6,746 nt of DNA, taken from NCBI GenBank assembly GCA_026985945.1, contig JALSPN010000263.1, positions 1 through 6,746 of the forward strand, written 5' to 3'. The notes beneath the pieces were generated by a model. That model had not been told where the DNA came from, made no database searches, and saw only the letters and a program-made list of their open reading frames with translations. The DNA comes from Thermodesulfobacteriales bacterium. Its GTDB lineage: Bacteria; Desulfobacterota; Thermodesulfobacteria; Thermodesulfobacteriales; Thermodesulfatatoraceae. A program made the translations under genes and the position numbers. Positions 6,707 to 6,746 of the stretch are shown one piece after another (positions within the stretch are counted from its first letter, which is position 1; each line of letters opens with the position of its first letter).

Positions 6707-6746
6707 CTAAAGGCCCAATTCTTCAGGGCTTGCAATACGGCCGAGC
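6707..6746 (-). CDS. leuC: 3-isopropylmalate dehydratase large subunit, last 12 codons only
   Basis: Reading the minus strand in from the right edge gives [12 protein letters not shown] and then TAG (6707-6709). This resembles the LeuC/aconitase-family C-terminus (G-K/R-I-x-x-P), and its position 11 bases before leuD supports LeuC. The rest lies outside the window. The stop codon overlaps the leuD ribosome site (TTTAGGAGGG). Identity is inferred mainly from context because so little protein is visible. Confidence 0.75.
   Translation of the reverse strand, partial: LGRIASPEELGL

Overview
The window reads as a compact bacterial chromosome segment. The best guess is a thermophilic, anaerobic or microaerophilic Gram-negative such as a member of Thermodesulfobacteriota. 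This rests on gene style (tight spacing, Lys/Glu-rich proteins, a periplasmic di-heme peroxidase, the short LeuC/LeuD type, strong Shine-Dalgarno sites), not on any database match. Nothing looks like a phage, plasmid, insertion sequence or CRISPR, and no gap between genes exceeds about 140 bases.

Layout, left to right. The left edge holds a nearly complete minus-strand di-heme cytochrome c peroxidase (1-1042) with a signal peptide and its own sigma70-type promoter. A 139-base AT-rich gap separates it from the divergent trmJ (1182-2024, plus strand), the only plus-strand gene. trmJ converges on, and overlaps by 146 bp, the end of a long minus-strand run. In transcription order (right to left) that run is leuC (only its last codons, 6707-6746), leuD (6174-6695), tRNA-Arg(CCG), tRNA-Leu(CAG), a divergent DEAD-box-like protein (4627-5949), a fumarylacetoacetate-hydrolase-family enzyme (3846-4604), proA (2559-3815) and nadD (1879-2559).

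How the parts work together. leuCD form the isopropylmalate isomerase of leucine synthesis. A near-consensus promoter (TTGACA, 16 bp, TAAAAT) whose -35 box contains the leuD stop codon lies just before the tRNA pair. No terminator is visible after the tRNAs, so the promoter probably also feeds the protein genes behind them, giving a mixed tRNA-mRNA transcript. proA (proline synthesis) and nadD (NAD synthesis) are translationally coupled by a TAATG junction. TrmJ is a SPOUT methyltransferase expected to act on tRNA position 32, and both tRNAs here carry a pyrimidine there.

Most of the window is ordinary core metabolism. The least ordinary element is the DEAD-box-like protein directly behind the tRNAs: it keeps the fold landmarks and the Walker A lysine but has lost the hallmark residues of motifs Ia, Ib, III, V and VI, so it looks like a helicase-derived protein with a changed job. 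I do not see clear evidence of a wholly new multi-gene system.
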